Shown here: positions 17,321-25,551 of the stretch, in pieces
How the letters are laid out: each line of letters starts with the position of its first letter
How positions within the stretch are numbered: position 1 is the first letter of the stretch
Translations under genes and position numbers: made by a program
The notes under the pieces: generated by a model
What the model saw: the letters and a program-made list of their open reading frames with translations, nothing else
Databases searched by the model: none
Told to the model about the DNA's origin: nothing
NCBI RefSeq assembly: GCF_002205645.1
Contig: NZ_NIOF01000020.1
Span: 1-64,000 of the forward strand
Direction: 5' to 3'
Source: Roseateles aquatilis
Lineage (GTDB): Bacteria > Pseudomonadota > Gammaproteobacteria > Burkholderiales > Burkholderiaceae_C
DNA: 64,000 bases

Positions 17321-17941
17321 ATGCATGCACGATGGTTAAGCTTCGTCGTCTGGGCGCTGCTCGCGGCCAGTCTCGCGTATTGGTCGCTGGTGCTGATGGC
17401 CAAGGGCCCGGCGGCGCCGGCTCAGTCGCGCGCCGCGATGTCGGACGCCGCGCCCGCGGATTGGACGCGATTGTTCGCCGCCGGTCAGCCGGCCGCGCCG
17501 GTCGAGGCCACCTCGTCGCGTTATCAACTGCTCGGCGTCGTGGCGCCGTCGGCGGGGGATCGCCATCCGGGCGAGGGCGTCGCGCTGATCGCCGTGGCCG
17601 GTGCGCTGCCCAGGCCGGTGCGCATCGGGCAAGTGGTGGACGGCGATCTGAAGCTGATCGAGATCTCGCGTCGCGAGGCCGGGCTCGGCACGGACGGCAC
17701 GGTGACGATTCGCCTGACCGTCGCTTCGAGCGCCGCCGGTGGCGACGCCATGCCCGGCCAGCCGCCGCAGGTGGTGCCCAGTGCCTACGTCGCACCGCCC
17801 CCGCCGAACTTCAACAACGGCCAGGCCGGTCCGGGACGTGGTTTCGGCCCCGGCGCCGAAGGCATGGTCATTCCGACCGCGATCAATCCGCAACTGCCGG
17901 TGCAGCAGCCGGGCGACGGCAGCGCGAATCCGTTGAAGTGA
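17321..17941 (+). CDS. gspC: type II secretion protein GspC
   Basis: The 206-residue protein couples the inner-membrane platform to the secretin. It has one membrane helix (LSFVVWALLAASLAYWSLVLM, about residues 6-26) and a homology region (SSRYQLLGVVAPSA, then PVRIGQVVDGDLKLIEIS) that binds GspD N0. It lacks a PDZ domain and ends in a Pro/Gln/Gly-rich tail. It is transcribed away from the rest of the gsp genes, starting 55 bases from gspG. ATG 17321 is the first Met before the helix. Confidence 0.88.
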   Translation: MHARWLSFVVWALLAASLAYWSLVLMAKGPAAPAQSRAAMSDAAPADWTRLFAAGQPAAPVEATSSRYQLLGVVAPSAGDRHPGEGVALIAVAGALPRPVRIGQVVDGDLKLIEISRREAGLGTDGTVTIRLTVASSAAGGDAMPGQPPQVVPSAYVAPPPPNFNNGQAGPGRGFGPGAEGMVIPTAINPQLPVQQPGDGSANPLK

Positions 17942-18040
17942 TCGGTCGAAGGTCCGTGCCGCGATCGAGCGGGGCGGGGCCAGGAAGTGCGGGGCCCGAG
18001 AACGCAGGCCCGGACAACGCAGGGGCGGCTTGACCGCCCC

Positions 18041-19159
18041 TCAGTATTTGGAGCCGAACGACGACCGCCCCGGCCCGGTGTGCAGCGCGCCGGCGTGGCT
18101 CGACGACGAGTCGCGCAGGTCCGAGGGGCGGCTGTGGATGGGGCCGTCGGGCAGGTCCTGCACGTCGGTCAACAGCGCGGCGGCGCAGCGTAGCAGCGGC
18201 CAGGCCAGCGTCGCGCCGGTACCGTCCCCGCATTCCATGCCCAGCTCCAGCAGCGCCGCCGCGTGGAACAAGGCCAGCGCCTCGTCCAGCCCGCGGTGCG
18301 TCGTGCTGCGGCAGAACACCGCGTAGTCCGTCACCGGCGGCGCGATCATCGACGCCACCTTCAGCGCCGCGCAGGCCGGCATGCCGTCGACCAGGATCAG
18401 CTGGCGCTTGGACGCCGCCACCAGCATCGCGCCGACCATCACCGCCAACTCGAACCCGCCGAACGCGGCCAGCACCGCCATCGGCTCCTCGACGTCCCGA
18501 TGGCGCGCTTGCGCGCCCTGCAGGACCAGCATCAGGTGGGCCAGGTCGTTGTGCGGCATGTCCGGACCGGACACGATGAAGTCCTGCACCGGCATGTCCA
18601 TCAAGCGCGACAGCACCAGTGCCGACGCCTCCATCGACCCCTGGCCGAGGCCGGCGCAGGCCAGCACGTTGCCGGCCAGGTTGTCGGAAATCTCCATGCC
18701 GACACGCACGCCGGCATGCGCCTGCTCCAGCGTCATCGCCGGACCGGCGCGCGAGTTGCGCGTGCCGTGCGCGATCTTGCGGGCGAGCAGCCGTTGCTGC
18801 GGGCTGAGCGGCTCGGCGATGCCGCAGTCGACGACGGTGACGTGCATGCCCTGGCTGCGCGCGAAGACGGTGGCCGGCAGGCGGTGCTGCAGCGCAAGCA
18901 GCGCCTGCTCGCGCGTGCTGCGGCCGTTGGGCAGCGCGATGCCGTCGACGGCCAGGCCGTGATCGGCGGCGAACAGCACCAGCGTCGGATCGCGCAGCCG
19001 CGGTGTCTGCGTGTTCTGGATCAAGCCCAGCCGCACCGCCAGCGGCTCCAGTTCTCCCAGCCGTCCCGCGAGCGCGCAGCGCCGCTCCAGGCGCTGGCGC
19101 AAGGCACGCTCCAACTCCGGATTGGCCGTCGGCGAGATGAGGGACTGGTGAATGGACAT
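18041..19159 (-). CDS. cobT: CobT-like nicotinate-nucleotide:dimethylbenzimidazole phosphoribosyltransferase (divergent)
   Basis: The 372-residue protein aligns by eye over its length with CobT, which makes alpha-ribazole phosphate for the lower ligand of cobalamin. Family features include LVLFAADHGLAVDGI near residue 65, AAFGGFELAVMVGAML near 235 and ILVDGMPACAALK near 260. Two expected sites differ: the 'GIGNTT' loop reads AGNVLACAGLGQG, and the C-terminal 'GEGTGA' reads GDGTGA, replacing the Glu that acts as general base in studied CobT enzymes. No other cobalamin genes are in the window and no B12 riboswitch is visible upstream. It may be an altered-function paralogue. Confidence 0.75.
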   Translation of the reverse strand: MSIHQSLISPTANPELERALRQRLERRCALAGRLGELEPLAVRLGLIQNTQTPRLRDPTLVLFAADHGLAVDGIALPNGRSTREQALLALQHRLPATVFARSQGMHVTVVDCGIAEPLSPQQRLLARKIAHGTRNSRAGPAMTLEQAHAGVRVGMEISDNLAGNVLACAGLGQGSMEASALVLSRLMDMPVQDFIVSGPDMPHNDLAHLMLVLQGAQARHRDVEEPMAVLAAFGGFELAVMVGAMLVAASKRQLILVDGMPACAALKVASMIAPPVTDYAVFCRSTTHRGLDEALALFHAAALLELGMECGDGTGATLAWPLLRCAAALLTDVQDLPDGPIHSRPSDLRDSSSSHAGALHTGPGRSSFGSKY

Positions 19160-19334
19160 GGGACGAACCAACAACCGCTGCGACGCCGTACGTGGACAAG
19201 GAACCGGAACGCGCGGGCTGAACCCGGCGCGGACCGCCATTCTGGGCCCACGCGGCGCGGCCACCATCGGCAATTGCCCCGGCGCCGCGCGTCTGCCCCT
19301 TGTCCCTGGGGCAGGTGTTGGTGTCAAGCCGTAA

Positions 19335-19354
19335 CCGGGCGCTGAGGCGCCCGG
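19335..19354. terminator. hairpin downstream of ilvA
   Basis: A perfect 8-base stem (CCGGGCGC/GCGCCCGG) with a four-base loop lies just past the ilvA stop codon. It has no T-tract, so intrinsic termination would be weak; it may instead stabilise the 3' end of the ilvA message. Confidence 0.35.
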
Positions 19355-19367
19355 ACGTGACCTGTCC

Positions 19368-20951
19368 TCAACGCAGGAACAGGCGGTACACCGGGTTGTC
19401 GGTTTCCTCGGTGTACGGATAGTTCAACTGGTCCAGGAAGACCTTGAAAGCCTTGCCGTCGCCCTTGGGAACTTGCACGCCAACGAGGATGCGGCCGTAA
19501 TCGGCGCCCTGGTTGCGGTAATGGAACAGGCTGATGTTCCAGTCCGGGCTCATGCTCGACAGGAAGCGCATCAGCGCGCCGGGCCGCTCGGGGAAGATGA
19601 AGCGGAACAGCCGCTCGTTCTCCGCCAGTTCGGTCCGGCCGCCGACCATGTGACGGACGTGCTGCTTGGCCAGTTCGTCGTCGGTCAGGTCGACGGTCGG
19701 GAAGCGGTGTTTCTCGAAACTGCGCGCCAGTTTCTCGGCCTCGTCCCGCTTGGCGATCGAGACGCCGACGAACACGTGCGCCTCGTCGCGATCGGAGATG
19801 CGGTAGTTGAATTCGGTCACGCTGCGGCCACCGACCAGCTCGCAGAAACGGCGGAAGCTGCCGCGTTCCTCCGGAATGGTCACGGCGAACAGCGCCTCGC
19901 GTTCCTCGCCGACCTCGGCCCGCTCGGCGACGAAGCGCAGGCGGTCGAAGTTCATGTTGGCGCCGCAGGTGATGGCGATGAAGGTCTGGCCCTTGCAGCC
20001 GTGCTGCGCCGCGTACTGCTTGATCGCCGCGACGCCCAGGCCGCCGGCCGGCTCCAGGATGCTGCGGGTGTCGACGAAGACATCCTTGATCGCGGCGCAG
20101 ACGGCGTCGGTGTCGACCAGCACGTAGTCGTCGACCAGTTCGCGGCAGATGCGGAAGGTCTCCTCGCCGACCAGCTTGACCGCGGTGCCGTCGGAGAACA
20201 GCCCCACATCGGTCAGCGCCACCCGCTTGCCGGCGCGCACCGAGCGCACCATGGCGTCTGAATCCTTGGTCTGGACGCCGATGATCTTGATCTCGGGCCG
20301 CACCGCCTTGATGTACGCGGCCACGCCGGAGATCAGCCCCCCGCCGCCGATGGCGACGAAGATCGCGTCGATGGGGCCGGGGTGCTGGCGCAGCAGCTCC
20401 ATCGCGATCGTGCCCTGGCCGGCGATGACGTCGGGATCGTCGAACGGATGGACGAAGCTCAGGCTCTGCTGGCGCTCGAGTTCCAGCGCATGCTCATAGG
20501 CGTCGGTGAACGACTCGCCCGCCAGCACGACCTCGCCGCCGAGCGCCTGGACGGCGTCGATCTTGAGCTTGGGCGTGGTCACCGGCATCACGATGACGGC
20601 GCGACAGCCGAGTTTCCTCGCCGACAGCGCCACGCCCTGGGCGTGGTTTCCGGCGGACGCGCAAATCACGCCGCGGGCGAGTTGATCGGCGCTCAGGTGC
20701 GCCATCTTGTTATAGGCGCCGCGCAGTTTGAAGCTGAATACCGGTTGCTGGTCCTCGCGTTTCAGCCAGACCTTGTTGCCGATGCGCTTGGAGAGATTGC
20801 GGGCGGGATCCAGGGCGGTTTCCTGGGCGACCTCATACACCTTCGCGTTGAGAATTCGCTGGAGATAACTCTGGTCGGCGGGCAATAACGCGGGAAGCGC
20901 CGATGGGCGCCGCGGGGTGGTCTTGCGCGATGCGCGGCGGGTGCCGGCCAT
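19368..20951 (-). CDS. ilvA: threonine ammonia-lyase, biosynthetic (IlvA)
   Basis: The 527-residue PLP enzyme deaminates threonine to 2-oxobutyrate, the first step of isoleucine synthesis. The PLP lysine lies in FSFKLRGAYNKM, the phosphate-binding loop is AIGGGGLISG, and ICASAGNHAQGVALSA is also typical. Two ACT-like regulatory repeats follow (from about residues 350 and 440, each with RPGAL/RGSFRRF-type starts), which give isoleucine feedback control in the long-form enzyme. ATG 20951 has GGAGG seven bases upstream. A 10-base stem with a T7 tract about 170 bases upstream suggests premature-termination control. Confidence 0.95.
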   Translation of the reverse strand: MAGTRRASRKTTPRRPSALPALLPADQSYLQRILNAKVYEVAQETALDPARNLSKRIGNKVWLKREDQQPVFSFKLRGAYNKMAHLSADQLARGVICASAGNHAQGVALSARKLGCRAVIVMPVTTPKLKIDAVQALGGEVVLAGESFTDAYEHALELERQQSLSFVHPFDDPDVIAGQGTIAMELLRQHPGPIDAIFVAIGGGGLISGVAAYIKAVRPEIKIIGVQTKDSDAMVRSVRAGKRVALTDVGLFSDGTAVKLVGEETFRICRELVDDYVLVDTDAVCAAIKDVFVDTRSILEPAGGLGVAAIKQYAAQHGCKGQTFIAITCGANMNFDRLRFVAERAEVGEEREALFAVTIPEERGSFRRFCELVGGRSVTEFNYRISDRDEAHVFVGVSIAKRDEAEKLARSFEKHRFPTVDLTDDELAKQHVRHMVGGRTELAENERLFRFIFPERPGALMRFLSSMSPDWNISLFHYRNQGADYGRILVGVQVPKGDGKAFKVFLDQLNYPYTEETDNPVYRLFLR

Positions 20952-21121
20952 GGAATTCCCTCCAGATCCCCCACCGGCCGGGAAGGTGGCCTGAGACGGG
21001 GCGGACGATGATATGCGAGGGTTTGCCCGAGGCGGGCCGGCGCGCCGGGCGCGGGAACGCGCCGGGCTTTCGCCATTCGAGGAGCGTCCCTTGCGCCGGA
21101 CGGGGGCGGTCCACGCGGACG

Positions 21122-21152
21122 AAAAAAAGCCCGAGGCTTGTGGCCTCGGGCT
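21122..21152 (-). terminator. rho-independent terminator upstream of ilvA (possible attenuator)
   Basis: On the minus strand, AGCCCGAGGC/GCCTCGGGCT form a perfect 10-base stem with a five-base loop, followed by seven T residues. It stands about 170 bases upstream of the ilvA start, in ilvA sense, and no minus-strand gene ends close before it. This position is that of a leader terminator. A CCACC/GGTGG hairpin lies just before it, but I see no Ile/Thr/Val-rich leader peptide and no clear antiterminator. Confidence 0.6.
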
Positions 21153-21191
21153 GAATCCACCATGGAGGCGGTGGAGGAGACAATCGGCGCG

Positions 21192-21240
21192 ATGCGACCC
21201 CACTCGTGGGATAGCGCTATCGCATGCCTAGAATTCTAGG
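21192..21240. promoter_or_regulatory. cluster of inverted repeats between ilvA and osmC-like gene
   Basis: Several palindromes are packed here: an outer ATGCGA/TCGCAT pair (21192-21225) enclosing CCCAC-TC-GTGGG, an overlapping GATAGCGCTATC, and the perfect 14-base palindrome CCTAGAATTCTAGG (21227-21240). They lie in the 467-base divergent spacer, so they could be operators or RNA structure. No known operator consensus is recognised. Confidence 0.35.
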
Positions 21241-21348
21241 GCGGAGCATGCTGCGCTGCAATATTTTTCAGGTTCCCGGCGGTGGAGTCGGGACTCTAGA
21301 TGCGCAAAATCACCGCCAGAGTCGACCGGATCACCGGCCGGCGGTCAG

Positions 21349-21366
21349 AAAATGGGGTCGGAGTGG
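21349..21366 (+). repeat. REP-like motif AAAATGGGGTCGGAGTGG
   Basis: This motif upstream of the OsmC-family gene matches sequences flanking the RAYT gene at 45189-45887 (for example the minus-strand AAATAGGGTCGGAGTGG at 45932-45954). It may be a dispersed copy of the element handled by that transposase. Confidence 0.4.
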
Positions 21367-21418
21367 TCCGATCCCGGTGGTTCGCGTCGCCGCGGACGGA
21401 GTCAGGAAGGATCATCGA

Positions 21419-21841
21419 ATGGAATGCACGATCAACTGGATGGGCGCGGACGGCATGAGCTTCATCGCCGAGACCGGCAGCGGCCACATGATCAACATGG
21501 ACGGCGCGCCGGACGGCGGCGGTCGCAACCTCGCGCCGCGGCCGATGGAAACCGTGCTGGCCGGCACCGGCGGCTGCACCGCGTACGACGTGGTGCTGAT
21601 CCTCAAGCGTGGGCGGCATGACGTGCGCGGTTGCCAGGTCAAGATGAGCGCGGACCGGGCCGAGGTCGACCCGAAGGTGTTCACCAAGATCCACATGCAC
21701 TTCGTCGTCACCGGCAAGGACCTGCCGCAGGCGGCGGTGGAACGCGCGGTCGCGCTGTCGCACGAGAAGTACTGCTCCGCCAGCATCATGCTGGCGAAGA
21801 CGGCGGCGATCACCACCTCGGTGGAGATCGTCGAGGCTTGA
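21419..21841 (+). CDS. OsmC family protein
   Basis: A 140-residue OsmC/Ohr-superfamily protein. The motif GGCTAYDVVLILKRGRHDV with one Cys and EKYCSASIMLAK with a second Cys are conserved in the YhfA-like OsmC subgroup, which is thought to act in thiol-based redox or peroxide defence. ATG 21419 has AGGAAGG upstream; an open frame reaching back to 21224 lacks support. It is divergent from ilvA and convergent with coq7. The actual substrate is not known. Confidence 0.88.
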   Translation: MECTINWMGADGMSFIAETGSGHMINMDGAPDGGGRNLAPRPMETVLAGTGGCTAYDVVLILKRGRHDVRGCQVKMSADRAEVDPKVFTKIHMHFVVTGKDLPQAAVERAVALSHEKYCSASIMLAKTAAITTSVEIVEA

Positions 21842-21888
21842 GTCGGGGGGGGGGGCTGGGAGGAAGCGACCGGCCGCCGCTCGCTTCC

Positions 21889-22548
21889 TCAGAGGTGATG
21901 GGCGGTGCGCGTCATCACCTTGGCGGCGAGCCGCATCAGCCCCTTGACCGGCGCGGGCAGGTCGACGGCGCCCAGGGCGCGCGCCTCGTCCGCATGGCGG
22001 GCTTCCTCGTCCTTCATCTGGGCGACGATCGCGCGGGAGCTGTGGTCGCCCACGGGGAGCCGTTCCAGATGGCTGGCCAGATGGGCCTCGACCTGGCGCT
22101 CGGTCTCGACGACGAAACCCAGGCTGACCTTGTCGCCGACCAGCCCCGCCAGGGTGCCGATGGCGAAGGCGCCGCCATACCAGAGCGGATTGAGCAGGCT
22201 GGGGCGGTCGTTCAGGTCGCGCAGCCGCTGGGCGGTCCAGGCGAGGTGATCGATCTCCTCCTGGGCGGCGTGCTCCAGATGCTCGCGCAAGGCGTCGTCG
22301 CGGGTGTTCAGCGCCTGAGCCCGGTAGAGTCCCTGCGCGCAGATCTCCCCGACGTGATTGACGCGCATCAGCGCGGCCGACAGCTTGCGCTGCGCGTCGT
22401 CCATCGCGGCGTCGGGCGTGGCCGCGACCGGCGTCGGGCGAGCCATCGGCGCGACCCCCGCCAGCGTCTTGAGGCTCTGGTCCAGTGTGGAAAGCCACGC
22501 ATCGGCGCGGGACGGACTGCGCGCCGGGCGCCGGGACTGAGATTGCAT
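21889..22548 (-). CDS. coq7: ubiquinone biosynthesis monooxygenase Coq7
   Basis: The 219-residue di-iron enzyme hydroxylates 2-polyprenyl-3-methyl-6-methoxy-1,4-benzoquinone, the penultimate step of ubiquinone synthesis. The iron ligands sit in [39 protein letters not shown] and [11 protein letters not shown] mid-protein hydrophobic patch ([20 protein letters not shown]) matches the membrane-associating helix of the family. The N-terminal ~45 residues are a basic extension. ATG 22548 is taken over an in-frame GTG nine bases further up. Confidence 0.94.
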   Translation of the reverse strand: MQSQSRRPARSPSRADAWLSTLDQSLKTLAGVAPMARPTPVAATPDAAMDDAQRKLSAALMRVNHVGEICAQGLYRAQALNTRDDALREHLEHAAQEEIDHLAWTAQRLRDLNDRPSLLNPLWYGGAFAIGTLAGLVGDKVSLGFVVETERQVEAHLASHLERLPVGDHSSRAIVAQMKDEEARHADEARALGAVDLPAPVKGLMRLAAKVMTRTAHHL

Positions 22549-22822
22549 CGTGAACACTTGCCTTGGCGAGGAGCTCGCAGTTTAGGAGCCTGGGGGCGTG
22601 GCATCCGAAATCGGCTACCAGCGCTTTGTGCGAATGCCTGATGACACAAATCTTTAAGCTCATACGCGTTGCTTCGACCCAACGAAATCAGGACTTTTAC
22701 GGGGTGCTGGCTGGTCAGGCGCGAATGGACCTGTTGCAATACACCACAGCTTCATTGCAGGAGCTTGGTTTGCGAGCGATCAACCGGATCCCGCAGCCTC
22801 ATTGAAGATCTAGGAGTCTCTA

Positions 22823-23842
22823 ATGAAGAAATCTCTCGTCGCGCTGGCTGTGCTGGCTGGTTTCGCTGGTGCCGCTGCCGCTCAATCGTCGGTGACCCTG
22901 TTCGGTGTGATCGACGTGGCCGCCCGTTACACGAAGGCCAACGGTCAAGACACGAAGCAGCTGACCAATGACGGCAGCAGCTCCAGCCGTTTCGGCGTCC
23001 GTGGCGTTGAAGACCTCGGTGGCGGCCTGAAGGCTGGCTTCTGGCTGGAAGGCGCCCTGGCTGCCGACACCGGCACCGCTGACGCCACCCGCTTCTGGGG
23101 CCGTCGCGCTTCCGTGAGCCTGATGGGCGACTTCGGTGAAGTCCGTCTGGGCCGTGGCAAGACCTCGACCCGCCTGGTCGTCGATGATTTCGACGTCTAC
23201 ACGACCACCGGCCTGGGTGACGTGACCCGCGTGTACAGCCTGCTGGGCAGCGGCATCGACACCATCAACCGTGCCGACAACCTGGTTCAGTACTTCCTGC
23301 CGTCCGACCTGGGTGGCGTGTACGGCTCGTTCGACGTCGCCGCTGGCGAAGGCGTGAACGGCAAGAAGTCCTACGGTGGCCGCCTGGGCTACAAGATGGG
23401 CGACCTGAACGTGGCCGGCGGTTACCAGACCACCGACTCGTTCAACTCGAAGTACAAGCAACTGTCCCTGGGCGGTAGCTACGACTTCAAGGTCGTCAAG
23501 GTCAACGCCCTGCTGACGCAACTGAAGTTCGGCAGCCTGAAGCAGAACGTCTACACGATCGGCGCCCTGGTGCCCGTGACGGCCGCCGGCTCGGTGACCG
23601 CTCAGTTCAGCAAGGCCAGCACCAACGGTACGGCTGATGCTTCCGCCACCACCGCTGGCGACGCCAAGTTCCTGACGGTCGGCTACCAGCACAACCTGTC
23701 GAAGCGCACCGCGCTGTACACGACGGCGTCGTACATCAAGAACGACGGTCTGGCCGCTTTCCGCGTCCAAACGAACGCTGTCGCCGCTGCTCGCGGTGGC
23801 AAGTCCGGCGGCCTGGACGTGGGTATCAAGCACAGCTTCTGA
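22823..23842 (+). CDS. outer-membrane porin (Gram-negative general porin type)
   Basis: A 339-residue trimeric-type porin. The signal peptide MKKSLVALAVLAGFAGAAAA is cut before QSSVTLFGVIDVAARY, the standard first strand; SRFGVRGVEDLGGGLKAGF and the C-terminal Phe (VGIKHSF) are conserved, the latter needed for BAM assembly. GGAG lies eight bases before ATG. Codon choice is strongly biased and a strong terminator follows, which suggests very high expression. The 274 bases upstream hold no gene and should contain its promoter. Confidence 0.93.
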   Translation: MKKSLVALAVLAGFAGAAAAQSSVTLFGVIDVAARYTKANGQDTKQLTNDGSSSSRFGVRGVEDLGGGLKAGFWLEGALAADTGTADATRFWGRRASVSLMGDFGEVRLGRGKTSTRLVVDDFDVYTTTGLGDVTRVYSLLGSGIDTINRADNLVQYFLPSDLGGVYGSFDVAAGEGVNGKKSYGGRLGYKMGDLNVAGGYQTTDSFNSKYKQLSLGGSYDFKVVKVNALLTQLKFGSLKQNVYTIGALVPVTAAGSVTAQFSKASTNGTADASATTAGDAKFLTVGYQHNLSKRTALYTTASYIKNDGLAAFRVQTNAVAAARGGKSGGLDVGIKHSF

Positions 23843-23873
23843 TCCCCCACGGATCCAGCGCTCCGGCGCTACG

Positions 23874-23901
23874 AAAACCGCCCCTCGGGGCGGTTTTTTT
23901 T
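23874..23901 (+). terminator. rho-independent terminator of the first porin
   Basis: AAAACCGCCCC-TC-GGGGCGGTTTTTTTT forms a GC-rich seven-base stem, extended by A-T pairs and followed by eight T residues, 30 bases after the porin stop. Confidence 0.9.
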
Positions 23902-24206
23902 CGTCCCGACGCGCCTGGGCGTTCTGCGGTTGGAGTGGGCGATGCGTGGGTGACGGCGCTGCTGCTCGTTTCCACGGAGGGGCCGGACAGCGCCAGGGTC
24001 AGGTCATGCAGCCATCGATCAAGCTCTGTCGCCGCAATGCACTCTTGTTGATTTTGTAGGGTCGCTGCCGGGGTTTTCCCTCTGTCCAAGCGTCACGAAC
24101 TTGACAGGGTTTGCTCGCGTGGGCGATGTGCAACATGGACGGTCTCCCTCCGGGGTGTTCGCTGAGAATCAGTCACGGCGACCAAACCAAACAAAGGAGA
24201 CATCAC

Positions 24207-25268
24207 ATGAAGAAAGCCGCATTGGCGTTGGGCATCCTCGCAGCCAGCACGAGTGCCGCATGGGCCCAATCGAGCGTGCAGCTCTACGGCATCATGGACG
24301 TGGGGCTGCGCTACACCAGCAACGCCAACGCCGGATCGTCCCAGAAGCAGGTCATCCCTGGCGGCATGTCCCAGAGTCGCCTCGGCATCAACGTGAACGA
24401 AGATCTGGGTGGCGGCCTGAAGGCCATCGCCAACCTGGAGCACCGGCTGAACTCCGACACCGGCACCGTCGCCGCGGCCGACTTCTGGCGCCAGTCGTGG
24501 GTCGGCATCCAGTCGAGCGACTTCGGCCGCATCACGCTGGGCCGTCAGTACAACATCCTGTTCGACATCTACACCTCGACCTACGCGTCGTTCAAGTACT
24601 CGCCCTACATCGAGGCTTACAAGCCCGAGATCGGCCTGTCGATGGGTGCTCGCCAGGACAACATGGTCAAGTACCTGATCGAGTCCGGCCCGATCCGCGC
24701 CGAGGTGCAAGTCTCCGCCGGTGAAGGTACCGGCCCGAACAAGTCCTATGGTGGCCTGCTGCGTTATGCCGAGGGCGCCTTCTCGGTGGGCGGCGCCTTC
24801 CTGCAGGTCACGGACCAGCTCGGCTTCAAGGCCAAGGGCTGGACCGCGGGCGGTGCGTACACCAACGGCCCGTTGTACGTGAACCTGTCCTGGGCGACCA
24901 ACAAGTTCGACCAAGGCGGCATCCTGGGCACGGCCTACACCGCCGGCCTGCTGGGTCCGGTGCTGAACGCCGCGGCGAACGACGTCAAGAAGCGCGACAT
25001 GATTTCCGCCGGCTTCACCTACCAGCTGACGCCTCAGTTGAATCTGGGCGCGCATTACTGGTATGCCCAGCAGACGCATTACAGCGCGGCCCTGGCCAAC
25101 ACGAAGAGCAAGGGACACTACGCCGCGATCGTGGCGGACTACGCCTTCTCCAAGCGCACGGACGCCTACGTCGAGCTGGACTACACCAAGCACAGCGGCG
25201 CGGTTCGCTTCGCCAACGGTGCCGAGAAGCGCGGCGGCTCGATCGTCGGCCTGCGTCATCGTTTCTGA
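24207..25268 (+). CDS. outer-membrane porin, second copy
   Basis: A 353-residue porin of the same family as its neighbour but clearly diverged. Signal peptide MKKAALALGILAASTSAAWA, then QSSVQLYGIMDVGLRYTS, SRLGINVNEDLGGGLKAI and a C-terminal IVGLRHRF ending in Phe. AAAGGAG lies seven bases before ATG 24207. The 364 bases between the porins contain the first terminator and nothing else I can name, so each porin probably has its own promoter. The substrate preference cannot be told from sequence. Confidence 0.92.
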   Translation: MKKAALALGILAASTSAAWAQSSVQLYGIMDVGLRYTSNANAGSSQKQVIPGGMSQSRLGINVNEDLGGGLKAIANLEHRLNSDTGTVAAADFWRQSWVGIQSSDFGRITLGRQYNILFDIYTSTYASFKYSPYIEAYKPEIGLSMGARQDNMVKYLIESGPIRAEVQVSAGEGTGPNKSYGGLLRYAEGAFSVGGAFLQVTDQLGFKAKGWTAGGAYTNGPLYVNLSWATNKFDQGGILGTAYTAGLLGPVLNAAANDVKKRDMISAGFTYQLTPQLNLGAHYWYAQQTHYSAALANTKSKGHYAAIVADYAFSKRTDAYVELDYTKHSGAVRFANGAEKRGGSIVGLRHRF

Positions 25269-25287
25269 TCCTGCCTGATTCCCCCTG

Positions 25288-25335
25288 GCGCCGCGATCCG
25301 CGGCGCTCACGAGACCGCCTTCGGGCGGTCTTTTT
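25288..25335 (+). terminator. terminator of the second porin
   Basis: GACCGCC-TTC-GGCGGTC followed by TTTTT (25313-25335) is a classical intrinsic terminator. A second perfect hairpin, GCGCCGCG-ATC-CGCGGCGC, stands just before it. Confidence 0.88.
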
Positions 25336-25551
25336 CATGGCGAGACGCGCGTGGCGAGAGCAGGTCGCGCGGAACATCGCCGCAGGCGCGACCGATGCGC
25401 GCCCCCGTGGTGTTCACGCGCCGTTAAGGAGTAACCCACTTGTCCAGAGCGGGGGTGTCCCGGATGATGGCTGCTTCAAAAGCGCCATGCCCCCGGGGGT
25501 CAGGTCGTGCCAGGGCCACAAGCCTTGGGTCGCCGCCGGTGGCCACTCTTC

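Noticed and set aside
19160-19367. Cobalamin riboswitch upstream of the cobT-like gene
   Set aside because: No B12-box or matching helices can be found in this spacer.
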